In this document: positions 8,364 through 17,527 of the stretch, piece after piece
Position numbering within the stretch: position 1 is the stretch's first letter
How the letters are laid out: each line of letters starts with the position of its first letter
Source of the DNA: DATKMK01 sp035541895
GTDB taxonomy: Bacteria; Desulfobacterota; Binatia; HRBIN30; JACQVA1
Reading direction: 5' to 3'
Assembly: GCA_035541895.1 (NCBI GenBank)
Contig: DATKMK010000015.1
Coordinates: 1-64,000 of the forward strand
DNA length: 64,000 nucleotides
Made by a program: the position numbers and the translations under genes
The notes under the pieces: generated by a model
The model's input: the letters and a program-made list of their open reading frames with translations, nothing else
Databases searched by the model: none
What the model was told of the DNA's origin: nothing

Positions 8364-8381
8364 CCAGTCACGACTCACGAC
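8364..8381 (+). repeat. junction repeat, copy 1 (18 nt)
   Basis: The 18-mer CCAGTCACGACTCACGAC here matches the reverse complement of 53927-53944 with two mismatches. It covers the convergent junction between the oxidoreductase and NTF2-like genes and includes the last codons of the latter. Function unknown. Confidence 0.45.
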
Positions 8382-8757
8382 GCGCGAACAACTGTGTGAG
8401 CGACGCCGAATCAAGGTACTCGTCGAGCCGCGCGATGCGGCCGTCCTTCACGACGCACACGATGCACGCGGCGATTTCGAGCGGCTGGCCGTTCGGGGCG
8501 ATCCCGCGCAGGACGTGTTGCTGCACGAAGCCCGTATCGGTGGCTTGTCGCCGAATCTCTTCGTACCGCAGTTGTTTGACGTGCCGCACGACCCAGCCGA
8601 GCACGGCGAGATTCTGATCGACCGTTTGCCAGCGGTTGTCGTTGTTGTGCCAGATCACGGCGTCGGGCGCGTAGATGTTTCGCACCTCGTCGACGTTTCC
8701 GGCGGTGATCGCGGCAAAGAGCCGCTCGGCGAGTTGCAGGCTATGCGCTGATTCCAT
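8368..8757 (-). CDS. NTF2-like / SnoaL-type nuclear transport factor 2 fold protein
   Basis: Small 129-aa protein with the NTF2/SnoaL alpha+beta cone pattern: helix 1 (LAERLFAAITAG), a strand beginning IYAPDAVIWHNND, a WVV helix, then strands ending VCVVKDGRIARLDEYLDSA. The final GRIxxxDEYxD block is characteristic of ketosteroid-isomerase/limonene-epoxide-hydrolase-like members. A longer upstream open frame exists, but the ATG at 8757 follows a G-rich Shine-Dalgarno and gives the right length. It lies 17 bp downstream of the RND pump and may be read through from that operon. Substrate and activity cannot be deduced. Confidence 0.78.
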   Translation of the reverse strand: MESAHSLQLAERLFAAITAGNVDEVRNIYAPDAVIWHNNDNRWQTVDQNLAVLGWVVRHVKQLRYEEIRRQATDTGFVQQHVLRGIAPNGQPLEIAACIVCVVKDGRIARLDEYLDSASLTQLFARRES

Positions 8758-8774
8758 TCTTACGCCCCCCGGCT

Positions 8775-11700
8775 TTACGACGTCGCAACGATCGCCGGTC
8801 GGGTTTCTCCGGACCGCAACCCGCGCACCCACCAACTGAAGCGGTCGAGGTACAAGTAGATCACCGGCGTCGTGTAAAGCGTCAGCAGTTGGCTGACGAT
8901 CAAGCCGCCGACGATGGTGATGCCGAGCGGTTGGCGCAACTCCGCGCCGGTTCCCAAGCCGAGAGCAAGCGGCAGGGCGCCGAACAACGCGGCCAACGTG
9001 GTCATCATGATCGGTCGGAAACGCAGGATGCAGGCCTCGTAGATCGCGTCTTCCGGCCCCTTGCCCTCCTTGCGTTCGGCCTCGAGCGCGAAGTCGATCA
9101 TCATGATCGCATTCTTCTTCACGATGCCGATCAACAGGATGATCCCGATCAACGCAATCACGCTGAGATCGGTCCGACACAGCAGCAGCGCCAGGATCGC
9201 CCCGACGCCCGCTGACGGCAGCGTCGAGAGAATCGTCAGCGGATGAATGTAGCTTTCGTAGAGAATGCCGAGCACGATGTAGACGGTCACCAGCGCCGCC
9301 AGGATCAGCAACGGTTCGTTGGCGAGCGAGGCTTGAAAGGCCTGCGCGGTGCCCTGGAAGCTAGCGCGAATGCCGGCCGGCATGCCGATCTCGTGCTGCG
9401 CCGCGGTGATGGCATCGACGGCGTCACCCAACGCCACGCGGGGCGCGAGGTTGAAGGACAATGTGATCGACGGAAATTGTCCCTGATGGTTGACTGCCAG
9501 CGCCGTCGTGCTCGGCGCAAAGCGGGTGAACGCGCTCAGCGGAACCGGCACGCCCTTGGTCGACCGCACGTAAATGTCGCGGAGGGTTTCGGGGTCCTGC
9601 CAGAACCGTGGCGCGACCTCCATCACCACGTGGTACTGATTCAACTGAGTGTAGGTCGTCGACACTTGCCGCTGGCCGAACGCGTCGTAGAGGGTGTCGT
9701 CGATCATCTGCGGGGTGATCCCGAGGCGCGCAGCCGTATCGCGATCGATGTCGAGCGCGGCTTCCAGGCCGCCGTTCTGCTGATCGGTGCTGACGTCGAC
9801 CAGTTCCGGTAACGTCTGCAGCTTGCGCATCAGTCGCGGGGCCCAGTCGTTCAACTCCCGAAGGTCGTCGTCTTGCAGCGTGAACTGGTAGAGCGCGGTG
9901 CTCAGCCGGCCGCCGACGCGCACGTCCTGCACCGGTTGCAGATACAAGCTCGCGCCCGGGACGGTTGCCAGCTTCGGCCGTAGCCGTGTCATGATCTGGT
10001 CGACGCTGACCTTGCGCTCGTCCAACGGCTTCAACGCCATGAACATGCGTCCGGTGTTGGTCGTGCCCTGGTTGCCGCCGGTGAAGCCGACGATCGTGTC
10101 GACCGCGGGATCTTGCAAGAGGATCTCGACGAAGCGATCCAAGCGTTGGCGGAACGACTGGAACGAGATGTGTTGGTCGGCTTGCACCGCGCCCATCAGG
10201 CGGCCGGTGTCCTGGAGTGGGAAAAAGCCCTTCGGCACGACGCTGTACAGATAGATGTTGACGCACACCGTCGCGATCGCAACGGCGAGCGTCAAACGCG
10301 GATGCCGCAACACCCACGACAAACTCGTCTCGTAGCGGCGCCGCAGTCCATCGAGCACGCGGCCGCTGATTCGATGGAGTCGCCCGTGCGCGCGATGGTG
10401 TTCGGACTTGAGGAACTTCGCGCACATCATCGGCGTAGTCGTCAGCGAGACGACCAATGACACCGCCACGGCCACCGACAAGGTCACGGCGAACTCGCGG
10501 AACAAGCGCCCGACGATCCCGCCCATCAACAGGATCGGAATGAAGACAGCCACCAGCGACGCGCTCATCGACAACACGGTGAAACCGATCTCGCGCGCCC
10601 CGCGCAGCGCGGCTTCAACCGGCCGCATGCCGTGCTCCAAATAACGAGCGATGTTCTCGATCACGACGATGGCGTCGTCGACGACGAATCCGGTCGAGAT
10701 CGTCAACGCCATCAGCGACAAATTGTCCAAGCTGTAGCCCAGCAGGTACATCACGCCGAAGGTACCGACCAGTGAGAGCGGCACCACCACGCCGGGGATG
10801 ACCGTCGCCCAGATGTTCCGCAGGAACAGGAACACCACCAGAATGACCAGTGCGATCGAGATCAGCAGCGCGGTTTCGACGTCGCGGATCGACGCGCGAA
10901 TGGTCGGCGTGCGATCCATCATCACCCCCAAGTTGATGGCTTGCGGAATCGACGCTTGCAGTTCGGGCAGCAGCGCGCGCACGCGATCGACGGTTTCGAT
11001 GATGTTCGCTCCGGGTTGGCGAAAGATGATGAGCAGCACCGCCGGCTTGCCGTTGCCAAGACCCGCCGCGCGGACGTCCTCGACCGAGTCCCGCACCTCG
11101 CCCACATCGCTCAGTCGCACGGGTGCGCCGTTGTGATACGCGACGACCAGCGGCCGGTACTCCTCCGCCGTCCACAATTGATCGTTCGTGCTGATGCCCC
11201 ACGCGGTGGTCTCGTCCGCCAGTTGCCCTTTCGGTCGATTGGCATTCGCGGCGGACAGCGCCGCGCGGACCTGATCGAGTCCGAGGCCGTACTTGTTCAG
11301 CACCATCGGATTCAGCTCCGCGCGCACTGCCGGCAGCGAGCTGCCGCCGACGAACACCTGACCGACGCCTTGGATCTGGGCGAGCTTCTGCTGCAGGATC
11401 GAGGCCGCCGCGTCGTAGATGCGGGCGATTTCGATGGTCTCGGACGTGAGTCCGAGAATGATGATCGGCGAATCGGCGGGGTTGACCTTTCGGTACTGCG
11501 GATTGTTCGGCAGATTGGTCGGCAGTTGACCGCGCGCGGCGTTGATCGCCGCTTGCACGTCGCGGGCAGCGCCGTCGATGTTGCGGCTGAGATCGAACTG
11601 CAAGACGATCGTCGTCGACCCGAGATAGCTGGTCGACGTCATGTCGGTCACGCCGGCGATGCGACCGAACTGGCGTTCGAGCGGCATCGCGACCGACGAC

Positions 11701-11879
11701 GCCATCGTCTCGGGGCTGGCGCCCGGCAATGCCGCTTGCACCTGGATGGTCGGAAACTCCACTTGCGGCAGCGGCGCGACCGGCAGAAAGCGGAAGCCGA
11801 TCACTCCGGCGAGCGCGATGGCGATCGTGAGTAGCGACGTTGCGACCGGTCGCCGAATGAAGGGCTCGGAGATGTTCAC
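8775..11879 (-). CDS. RND multidrug efflux transporter subunit (MdtC-like)
   Basis: Inner-membrane proton-driven drug exporter of the HAE1/RND class, 1034 aa. It begins with FIRRPVATSLLTIAIALAG (first transmembrane helix), carries two large periplasmic loops, and has the TM4 proton-relay Asp pair in GFVVDDAIVVIEN. The C-terminal half repeats the topology, with LLIGIVKKNAIMMIDFALEA near TM11. The start overlaps the stop of the preceding RND gene by ATGA (11876-11879). Two adjacent non-identical RND subunits with one membrane fusion protein are the MdtABC/MuxABC arrangement, in which the pump is a heterotrimer. No TolC-like outer-membrane channel gene follows, so a channel encoded elsewhere would be needed. 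Drug specificity is not predictable. Confidence 0.93.
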   Translation of the reverse strand: MNISEPFIRRPVATSLLTIAIALAGVIGFRFLPVAPLPQVEFPTIQVQAALPGASPETMASSVAMPLERQFGRIAGVTDMTSTSYLGSTTIVLQFDLSRNIDGAARDVQAAINAARGQLPTNLPNNPQYRKVNPADSPIIILGLTSETIEIARIYDAAASILQQKLAQIQGVGQVFVGGSSLPAVRAELNPMVLNKYGLGLDQVRAALSAANANRPKGQLADETTAWGISTNDQLWTAEEYRPLVVAYHNGAPVRLSDVGEVRDSVEDVRAAGLGNGKPAVLLIIFRQPGANIIETVDRVRALLPELQASIPQAINLGVMMDRTPTIRASIRDVETALLISIALVILVVFLFLRNIWATVIPGVVVPLSLVGTFGVMYLLGYSLDNLSLMALTISTGFVVDDAIVVIENIARYLEHGMRPVEAALRGAREIGFTVLSMSASLVAVFIPILLMGGIVGRLFREFAVTLSVAVAVSLVVSLTTTPMMCAKFLKSEHHRAHGRLHRISGRVLDGLRRRYETSLSWVLRHPRLTLAVAIATVCVNIYLYSVVPKGFFPLQDTGRLMGAVQADQHISFQSFRQRLDRFVEILLQDPAVDTIVGFTGGNQGTTNTGRMFMALKPLDERKVSVDQIMTRLRPKLATVPGASLYLQPVQDVRVGGRLSTALYQFTLQDDDLRELNDWAPRLMRKLQTLPELVDVSTDQQNGGLEAALDIDRDTAARLGITPQMIDDTLYDAFGQRQVSTTYTQLNQYHVVMEVAPRFWQDPETLRDIYVRSTKGVPVPLSAFTRFAPSTTALAVNHQGQFPSITLSFNLAPRVALGDAVDAITAAQHEIGMPAGIRASFQGTAQAFQASLANEPLLILAALVTVYIVLGILYESYIHPLTILSTLPSAGVGAILALLLCRTDLSVIALIGIILLIGIVKKNAIMMIDFALEAERKEGKGPEDAIYEACILRFRPIMMTTLAALFGALPLALGLGTGAELRQPLGITIVGGLIVSQLLTLYTTPVIYLYLDRFSWWVRGLRSGETRPAIVATS

Positions 11880-14800
11880 GACTGCTCCAGTGCCACCGAC
11901 TCGTCAATGGGGTTGCCGATGCGCCAGCGCGCGAGCCGCTTGGCGAGCCGATCGAACGCGAGATAGACCACCGGTGTGGTGTAGAGCGTCAACAACTGGC
12001 TGAGCAGCAAGCCGCCGATGATCGTGATGCCGAGCGGGCGGCGCAGCTCAGCGCCGGTGCCGGTGCCGAGCGCCAACGGCAACCCGGCCAACAGCGCGGC
12101 CATGGTCGTCATCATGATCGGCCGAAAGCGCAGCAGACAGGCCTCGTAGATCGCCGTCTCCGCGCTCTTGCCCTCGCGTCGCTCGGCTTCCAGGGCGAAG
12201 TCGATCATCATGATCGCGTTCTTCTTCACGATGCCAATGAGCAGAATGATGCCGATCAACGCGATGACGCTGAGATCGGTGCGGCAGAGCAGCAGCGCCA
12301 GGATCGCGCCGACGCCGGCCGATGGCAGCGTCGACAGAATCGTCAACGGGTGAATGTAGCTCTCGTAGAGAACACCGAGGACGATGTACACGGTCACGAG
12401 CGCCGCCAGGATCAGCAGCGGCTCGTTGGCCAGCGACGCTTGGAACGCCTGCGCGGTGCCTTGGAAGCTGGTCTGCATGCTGGGCGGCACGCCGATCTCT
12501 CGTTCCGTGGCGCTGATCGCGTCGACGGCATCGCCGAGCGCGGCGCCCGGCGCCAAGTTGAACGAGATCGTCACCGACGGAAATTGCCCCTGATGATTCA
12601 CCGCCAACGGGACGGTCCCCTGTGCAACGTGTGTGAAGGCACTGAGCGGAACCTGGGAACCGGTCGACGAGCGCACGTACAAGTCCTTCAGCACCTCGGG
12701 GTTGCGCTGGAATCCCGGTTTCACTTCGAGGATCACGTGGTACTGATTCAGCTGCGTGAACATCGTCGACACTTGCCGCTGGCCGAAGGCGTCGTAGAGC
12801 GTGTCATCGACCATTTGCGGCGTGATGCCGAAGCGCGACGCGGTGTCGCGGTCGATCATCAGCGCCGCCTGGAGGCCGCCGTTCAGTTGATCGCTGGCAA
12901 CGTCGCGGAGCTGCGGCAGCGCCTGCAGCTTGTCGAGCAACTGCGGCACCCACGCGTGCAGTTCCCTCGGGTCGGGACATTCGATGCTGTACTGATACTG
13001 CGTCCGGCTGACGCGGTCTTCCACGGTGAGATCCTGCACCGGCTGCATGAACAGCGTGATGCCGTCGACCGCCGCCAGCCGCGGTTGCAGCCGCCGGATG
13101 ACGTCGCTCGCCGAGGCATCACGCTCAGCGAGCGGCTTGAGGTTGATCTGGATCCGGCCGGTGTTCGGGGTGGTGTTGATGCCGTCGACGCCGATGAAGG
13201 ATGACAAGCTCTGCACCGCGGGATCCTGCAGAATCATCGTGGCCAACGCTTGCTGCCGCGCCCCCATGGCGGCGAACGAGACGGTTTGCGGCGCCTCCGA
13301 CACACCGAGGATCACGCCGGTGTCTTGCACCGGAAAGAAACCCTTGGGCACGACGACGTACAAGAGGATGGTGCCGACCAGGGTAGCGATCGCCACCGCC
13401 AGCGTGGCGGGTTGATGGCGCAGCACCCACCGCAACGTCGTGCCGTAGCGCTCGATCACCGCATCGAAGAAATGTTCCGACGCGCGATACCACCGCCCCT
13501 GCGCCGCGTCCGGCCGGTGGCGCAACAGCTTCGCGCACATCATCGGCGTGAGCGTGAGCGACACCAGCGCCGACACCAAGATGGTCACGCTGAGCGTGAC
13601 CGCAAACTCGCGGAACAAGCGGCCGACGATGTCGCCCATGAACAGCAACGGAATGAGCACCGCGATCAACGACACCGTCAGCGACACGATAGTGAAGCCG
13701 ATTTGCTCCGCGCCCTTGAGCGCTGCCTGCAACGGCGATTCACCCGCCTCGATATAGCGCGTGATGTTTTCGATCATGACGATCGCGTCGTCGACGACGA
13801 AGCCGGTCGAGATCGTCAAGGCCATCAGCGAGAGATTGTCGAGGCTGTAGCCGAGCAAGTACATCACCCCGAAGGTGCCGACCAGCGACAGCGGCACGGC
13901 GATGCTCGGGATGATCGTCGCGGACAGGCTGCGCAGGAACAGAAAGAGCACCATCACCACCAACGCCACCGTCAGCATCAACTCGAACTGCACGTCATCG
14001 ACCGAGGCGCGGATCGTGGTGGTGCGATCGGTAAGAATGCTGACGTGGACCGCGGCGGGCAAACTGCTGGTAAGTTGCGGCAGCAGCCGCTTGATACGAT
14101 CAACGACGTTGATGATGTTCGCACCCGGCTGTCGCTGCACGTTGAGGATCACCGCCGGGTCGGCGTTCATCCACGCCGCTTGCTTGACGTTCTCCGCGTC
14201 ATCGACCACATCCGCCACGTCCGCAATCCGAACCGGCGCGTTGTTGCGATACGCGATGACCAGCGGCCGGTAGTCGTCGCTCGATAGCAACTGGTCGTTC
14301 GCGCCGATCGTGTAGGCCTGGTGCGGGCCATCGAAGTTGCCCTTGGCCTGATTCACGTTGGCTTGCGCGATCGCGGTGCGCAGGTCTTCGAGGCTCAACC
14401 CATATGCCGCCAGCGCCGTCGGATTGGCCTGCACGCGCACCGCCGGCTTCTGCCCCCCGCTGATGCTGACGAGCCCGACGCCGGGCAACTGCGAGATCTT
14501 CTGCGCCAGCCGGGTATCGGCGAGATCCTGGACCTTGACCAGCGGCAGCGTCTGCGAGCTCAACGCAAGCGTCAGGACGGGCGCGTCGGCGGGATTGGTC
14601 TTGCTGTACACGGGCGGATTGGGCAGGTCGCGCGGCAGATAGGTCGACGCGGCATTGATCGCCGCTTGAACTTCCTGTTCCGCGACGTCGAGGTCGAGCG
14701 TGAGCACGAACTGCAGCGTGATCACCGAGCTGCCGAACGAACTCGTGGACATCATTTGGTTGAGCCCGGGCATCTGGCCGAACTGCCGCTCCAGCGGCGC

Positions 14801-14992
14801 CGTGACGGACGACGCCATAACCTCCGGGCTGGCGCCGGGATAGAACGTGAGCACCTGGATCGTCGGGTAGTCGACCTGCGGCAACGCCGACACCGGCAGT
14901 TGGCGATACGCGATCGCGCCCGCCAGCATGATCGCCGCCATCAACAACGAAGTGGCGATCGGCCGGAGGATGAACGGGCGAGACGGGCTCAT
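11876..14992 (-). CDS. RND multidrug efflux transporter subunit (MdtB-like)
   Basis: Second RND subunit, 1038 aa, with the same twofold 6-TM-plus-periplasmic-loop plan. The first helix follows FILRPIATSLLMAAIMLAGA and the TM4 Asp pair is intact in GFVVDDAIVMIEN. It overlaps its neighbours on both sides by ATGA (14989-14992 upstream, 11876-11879 downstream), which favours fixed stoichiometry. Over roughly the last quarter the two RND proteins share a block of about 90 residues with only two differences, yet the DNA of that block differs at many third positions. The similarity is therefore held by selection and is not recent copying. Confidence 0.93.
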   Translation of the reverse strand: MSPSRPFILRPIATSLLMAAIMLAGAIAYRQLPVSALPQVDYPTIQVLTFYPGASPEVMASSVTAPLERQFGQMPGLNQMMSTSSFGSSVITLQFVLTLDLDVAEQEVQAAINAASTYLPRDLPNPPVYSKTNPADAPVLTLALSSQTLPLVKVQDLADTRLAQKISQLPGVGLVSISGGQKPAVRVQANPTALAAYGLSLEDLRTAIAQANVNQAKGNFDGPHQAYTIGANDQLLSSDDYRPLVIAYRNNAPVRIADVADVVDDAENVKQAAWMNADPAVILNVQRQPGANIINVVDRIKRLLPQLTSSLPAAVHVSILTDRTTTIRASVDDVQFELMLTVALVVMVLFLFLRSLSATIIPSIAVPLSLVGTFGVMYLLGYSLDNLSLMALTISTGFVVDDAIVMIENITRYIEAGESPLQAALKGAEQIGFTIVSLTVSLIAVLIPLLFMGDIVGRLFREFAVTLSVTILVSALVSLTLTPMMCAKLLRHRPDAAQGRWYRASEHFFDAVIERYGTTLRWVLRHQPATLAVAIATLVGTILLYVVVPKGFFPVQDTGVILGVSEAPQTVSFAAMGARQQALATMILQDPAVQSLSSFIGVDGINTTPNTGRIQINLKPLAERDASASDVIRRLQPRLAAVDGITLFMQPVQDLTVEDRVSRTQYQYSIECPDPRELHAWVPQLLDKLQALPQLRDVASDQLNGGLQAALMIDRDTASRFGITPQMVDDTLYDAFGQRQVSTMFTQLNQYHVILEVKPGFQRNPEVLKDLYVRSSTGSQVPLSAFTHVAQGTVPLAVNHQGQFPSVTISFNLAPGAALGDAVDAISATEREIGVPPSMQTSFQGTAQAFQASLANEPLLILAALVTVYIVLGVLYESYIHPLTILSTLPSAGVGAILALLLCRTDLSVIALIGIILLIGIVKKNAIMMIDFALEAERREGKSAETAIYEACLLRFRPIMMTTMAALLAGLPLALGTGTGAELRRPLGITIIGGLLLSQLLTLYTTPVVYLAFDRLAKRLARWRIGNPIDESVALEQS

Positions 14993-16239
14993 GCGTTCGG
15001 CTTACGGCCTGCGACGTCGGTCTCCGAAGGCTTCGTGCGCACGGCGCTACCCGCGCGCAACTTGTCGACGCCGTCGGTCACCACGACTTCGTTCGCGGAC
15101 AGTCCGTTCTCGATCGCGGTCTCCGCCCCCGCGGTCGGCCCGAGCGCAACCGGCCGAACCTCCACGGTTTGATCCGACTTGACGACGTATACGAAGGTGC
15201 CTTGCGGCCCGCGCTGGATCGCCGCTGCAGGCGCGATGATGGCCTCACTCTTCACATCGAGGAGCAAGCGAACGTTGACGAACTGATTCGGGAACAACGC
15301 GTGATCGGCGTTCTCGAAGACCGCCTTCAAACGAGTCGTGCCCGTGGTCGGGTCGATCTGATTGTCGACGGTCAGCAACGATCCGGATGCGATCCGTGTG
15401 CGACCGGCGCGGTCGAAGGCATCGACGCGGAGCTGCTCGCCGGCCCGCAGCTTCGTCAGCACGGGCGGCAGATTGTCCTCGGGGATCGTAAACAGGACGG
15501 CGATCGGCTGCACTTGCGTGATGACGACAAGCCCGTTCTGATCGCTCGCGTGCACTATGTTGCCGATGTCGACCAGCCGCAGACCGACGCGGCCGCTGAT
15601 CGGCGCCGTGATGCGCGCGTAGGTCAATTGCAGCTTCGCGTTGTCGATCATCGCCCGGTCCGTCTTGACGGCGCCTTCGTATTGCCCCACTTGCGCCGCC
15701 TGATCGTCCACCTGTTGCTGCGAGATCAACTTCTTCCCGACGAGCTCCTGATACCGGCTCAAATTGATGTGGGCGTCCTTGAGCTGCGCGCTGTCACGAG
15801 CGAGCTGCCCTTCGGCCTGCGCAAGCTGCACTTCGAACGGCCGCGGATCGATCTCGGCGAGCAACTCACCCTCATGAATGAATTGTCCCTCCTGAAACGC
15901 GACTTTGACCAATTGGCCATCGACGCGGCTGCGCACCGTGACCGTGTTGAACGCGGTCACCGAGCCGAGGCCCGTCAGATACACGGGCATCTCGCCTTGT
16001 CGCGTTGTCGCGGTCACGACCGGCACTGCCGGCATCACCGGCTTGGCAGATGGGGCGGCGGTGGAATCAGCGCGCATCGATCGCCCGAGTGTCCAGTAGC
16101 CAGCGGCACCCAGAAGCGCCAACCCGATCAGCCAGCGCCACGCGCGGCCGGATCTTCCGGGCGCTGCGGCGCCTTCGAGCGGCAACACAATCGCATTCGA
16201 TTCCGCCGTGGTTGGCGGGGTGTGATCCCTCATGGTCAT
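14989..16239 (-). CDS. periplasmic membrane fusion protein of the RND pump (MdtA/HlyD-like)
   Basis: Adaptor (416 aa) linking the RND pump to an outer-membrane channel. An N-terminal signal-anchor runs WRWLIGLALLGAAGYWTLG at about 31-49. Then come the barrel-sandwich halves (VTVRSRVDGQLVKVAFQEG and, after the hairpin, ITAPISGRVGLRLVDIGN), an alpha-hairpin between them rich in Glu/Gln/Leu, and a C-terminal beta-barrel/membrane-proximal domain. There is no lipobox Cys, so it is anchored by the N-terminal helix. The start overlaps the MarR stop by ATGA at 16236-16239; a second ATG at 16233 is also possible. It sits between the regulator and the two pump genes. Confidence 0.92.
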   Translation of the reverse strand: MTMRDHTPPTTAESNAIVLPLEGAAAPGRSGRAWRWLIGLALLGAAGYWTLGRSMRADSTAAPSAKPVMPAVPVVTATTRQGEMPVYLTGLGSVTAFNTVTVRSRVDGQLVKVAFQEGQFIHEGELLAEIDPRPFEVQLAQAEGQLARDSAQLKDAHINLSRYQELVGKKLISQQQVDDQAAQVGQYEGAVKTDRAMIDNAKLQLTYARITAPISGRVGLRLVDIGNIVHASDQNGLVVITQVQPIAVLFTIPEDNLPPVLTKLRAGEQLRVDAFDRAGRTRIASGSLLTVDNQIDPTTGTTRLKAVFENADHALFPNQFVNVRLLLDVKSEAIIAPAAAIQRGPQGTFVYVVKSDQTVEVRPVALGPTAGAETAIENGLSANEVVVTDGVDKLRAGSAVRTKPSETDVAGRKPNA

Positions 16240-16727
16240 TGCCTTAGGGTGGCGACTACAGGACGAAGTCGGCGCATCGCCGGTTGACCCTGCTCGCCAC
16301 GTTGCAGTCGGTCCATGTTGTCGACGATCTTGCGCAGTCCGCGGCGGAGCACGGCCAACTCCGCCGGGCTCAACCCTCGCGTCACGGCCCCACGCACGGC
16401 GCTGGCAAGCCCGTGGAGCTCCTTTATCAGCGGCACACTCGCCGCCCCGATGTGCAGACAGGCCCGCCGCCGATCGGTCGCATGCCCCTTCACTTGCAGC
16501 AGCTTGCGATTCATCAGAGTAAACACGATGCGCGACGCGGTCGGCTTGTCCATGCGCAGATGCGCGGCCACTTCGCCGAGCGAGATGCCGGGTTGTTCGT
16601 GAACGGCGACGAGCACCCAGAACTGCTGCGTCGACAGCCGGTAGCGCCGCACATGGCTGCCCACCGCCTGCTTGATCCGCCGGCGGACCACACCAATCAA
16701 CAACCCAATCGGTTCGTCACGATCCAT
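16236..16727 (-). CDS. MarR family transcriptional regulator
   Basis: Winged-helix dimeric regulator, 163 aa. Visible are the N-terminal dimerisation helix, the helix-turn-helix around ISLGEVAAHLRMDKPTASRI (about 50-69) and the wing segment KGHATDRRRACLHIG, with the Asp-Arg-Arg of MarR wings. It is the first gene of a four-gene operon with the membrane fusion protein and two RND subunits, the usual arrangement for local repression of an efflux pump that is relieved by a pump substrate. The ATG at 16727 has GAGGAA just upstream, and a perfect palindrome at 16737-16751 partly covers that ribosome-binding region. This suggests autoregulation. Confidence 0.9.
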   Translation of the reverse strand: MDRDEPIGLLIGVVRRRIKQAVGSHVRRYRLSTQQFWVLVAVHEQPGISLGEVAAHLRMDKPTASRIVFTLMNRKLLQVKGHATDRRRACLHIGAASVPLIKELHGLASAVRGAVTRGLSPAELAVLRRGLRKIVDNMDRLQRGEQGQPAMRRLRPVVATLRQ

Positions 16728-16736
16728 TCATTTCCT

Positions 16737-16751
16737 CAGCAACAGTTGCTG
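16737..16751 (-). promoter_or_regulatory. candidate MarR operator (perfect 15-bp palindrome)
   Basis: CAGCAACAGTTGCTG is a perfect inverted repeat with 7-bp arms around a single A, starting 10 bp upstream of the marR start codon. Position and size fit a MarR-family dimer site controlling the efflux operon. Binding itself is inferred. Confidence 0.5.
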
Positions 16752-16798
16752 TGACAACAATCTTATCGATCGCGCCATGTTGGCGCAAGCGGGTCCGA

Positions 16799-17500
16799 TC
16801 AGGCCAACGGGCGCGCCAGAGCGCGCGCAGGCGCGCCGTCGGCGCCTACGATGTTGAGCGCCGACAGCATCACTTCAACGCGCTGGCCGGCCAACGCGGT
16901 CAGATTGGTGAGATTCTCCGCGATCAGTACGCCGTGGCCCAACAGCATGTGATGAACGGGCCAACCGAAATCCTTCGGTCGCCGATTGACTGCGAGGTCG
17001 GGAGTCATGAGATCGACGCCAACCAGCTTGATGCCGTGGTCCACCAGCCACTGCGCGGCCGCCACGCTGAGGCAAGGATGTTCGCCGTACCGGACGCTCT
17101 CGAAGTCCTGTGCCCATCCGGTATCGAGCAACACGATGTCGCCGGGCGACGCACGCGGATGCGCGCGTTCGAAGTGCTCGGGCTCGATTACTCCGTACGG
17201 TTGGGTGGCGATGTGCCAGACGACGCCCTCACCGCACAAGCGATCGAGGGGAATCTCGTGCATCGCCGGGCCGTCCGGAATGAAATGGCACGGCGCATCG
17301 ACGTGGGTGCCGAAATGGCAGACCATGTGGATCTCGGTCAGGTTGTACGGATGTTCCGGCATGCTCGCGGCGCGCCGGAACTCCGGCTTGTCGAACAGCG
17401 GAATCCGCGCGAGGTCGGCGTGCAGGCGGTGCGAGATCTCGACCCAACCGCGGCCACTCGTGCGAGTCGGACTACTCCAACCGCGCCACTGTTTGTCCAT
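16799..17500 (-). CDS. cyclase family protein (kynurenine formamidase-like metal-dependent hydrolase)
   Basis: Member of the cyclase/KynB superfamily, Zn or Mn enzymes that hydrolyse formyl-kynurenine, isatin or related amides and lactones. The hallmark HFGTHVDAPCH at 62-72 is complete and supplies the metal ligands. Further on are GDIVLLDTGW and GVDLMTPDLAVN, typical core strands of the family. The 233-aa length is normal. The open frame begins at 17524, but the ATG at 17500 has GGAGAAG at good spacing. It is 27 bp downstream of a nitroreductase gene in the same direction. The actual substrate is unknown; nothing else for tryptophan breakdown is seen. Confidence 0.85.
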   Translation of the reverse strand: MDKQWRGWSSPTRTSGRGWVEISHRLHADLARIPLFDKPEFRRAASMPEHPYNLTEIHMVCHFGTHVDAPCHFIPDGPAMHEIPLDRLCGEGVVWHIATQPYGVIEPEHFERAHPRASPGDIVLLDTGWAQDFESVRYGEHPCLSVAAAQWLVDHGIKLVGVDLMTPDLAVNRRPKDFGWPVHHMLLGHGVLIAENLTNLTALAGQRVEVMLSALNIVGADGAPARALARPLA

Positions 17501-17527
17501 AGAAGTCTTCTCCGTCTCCGTCACTCG

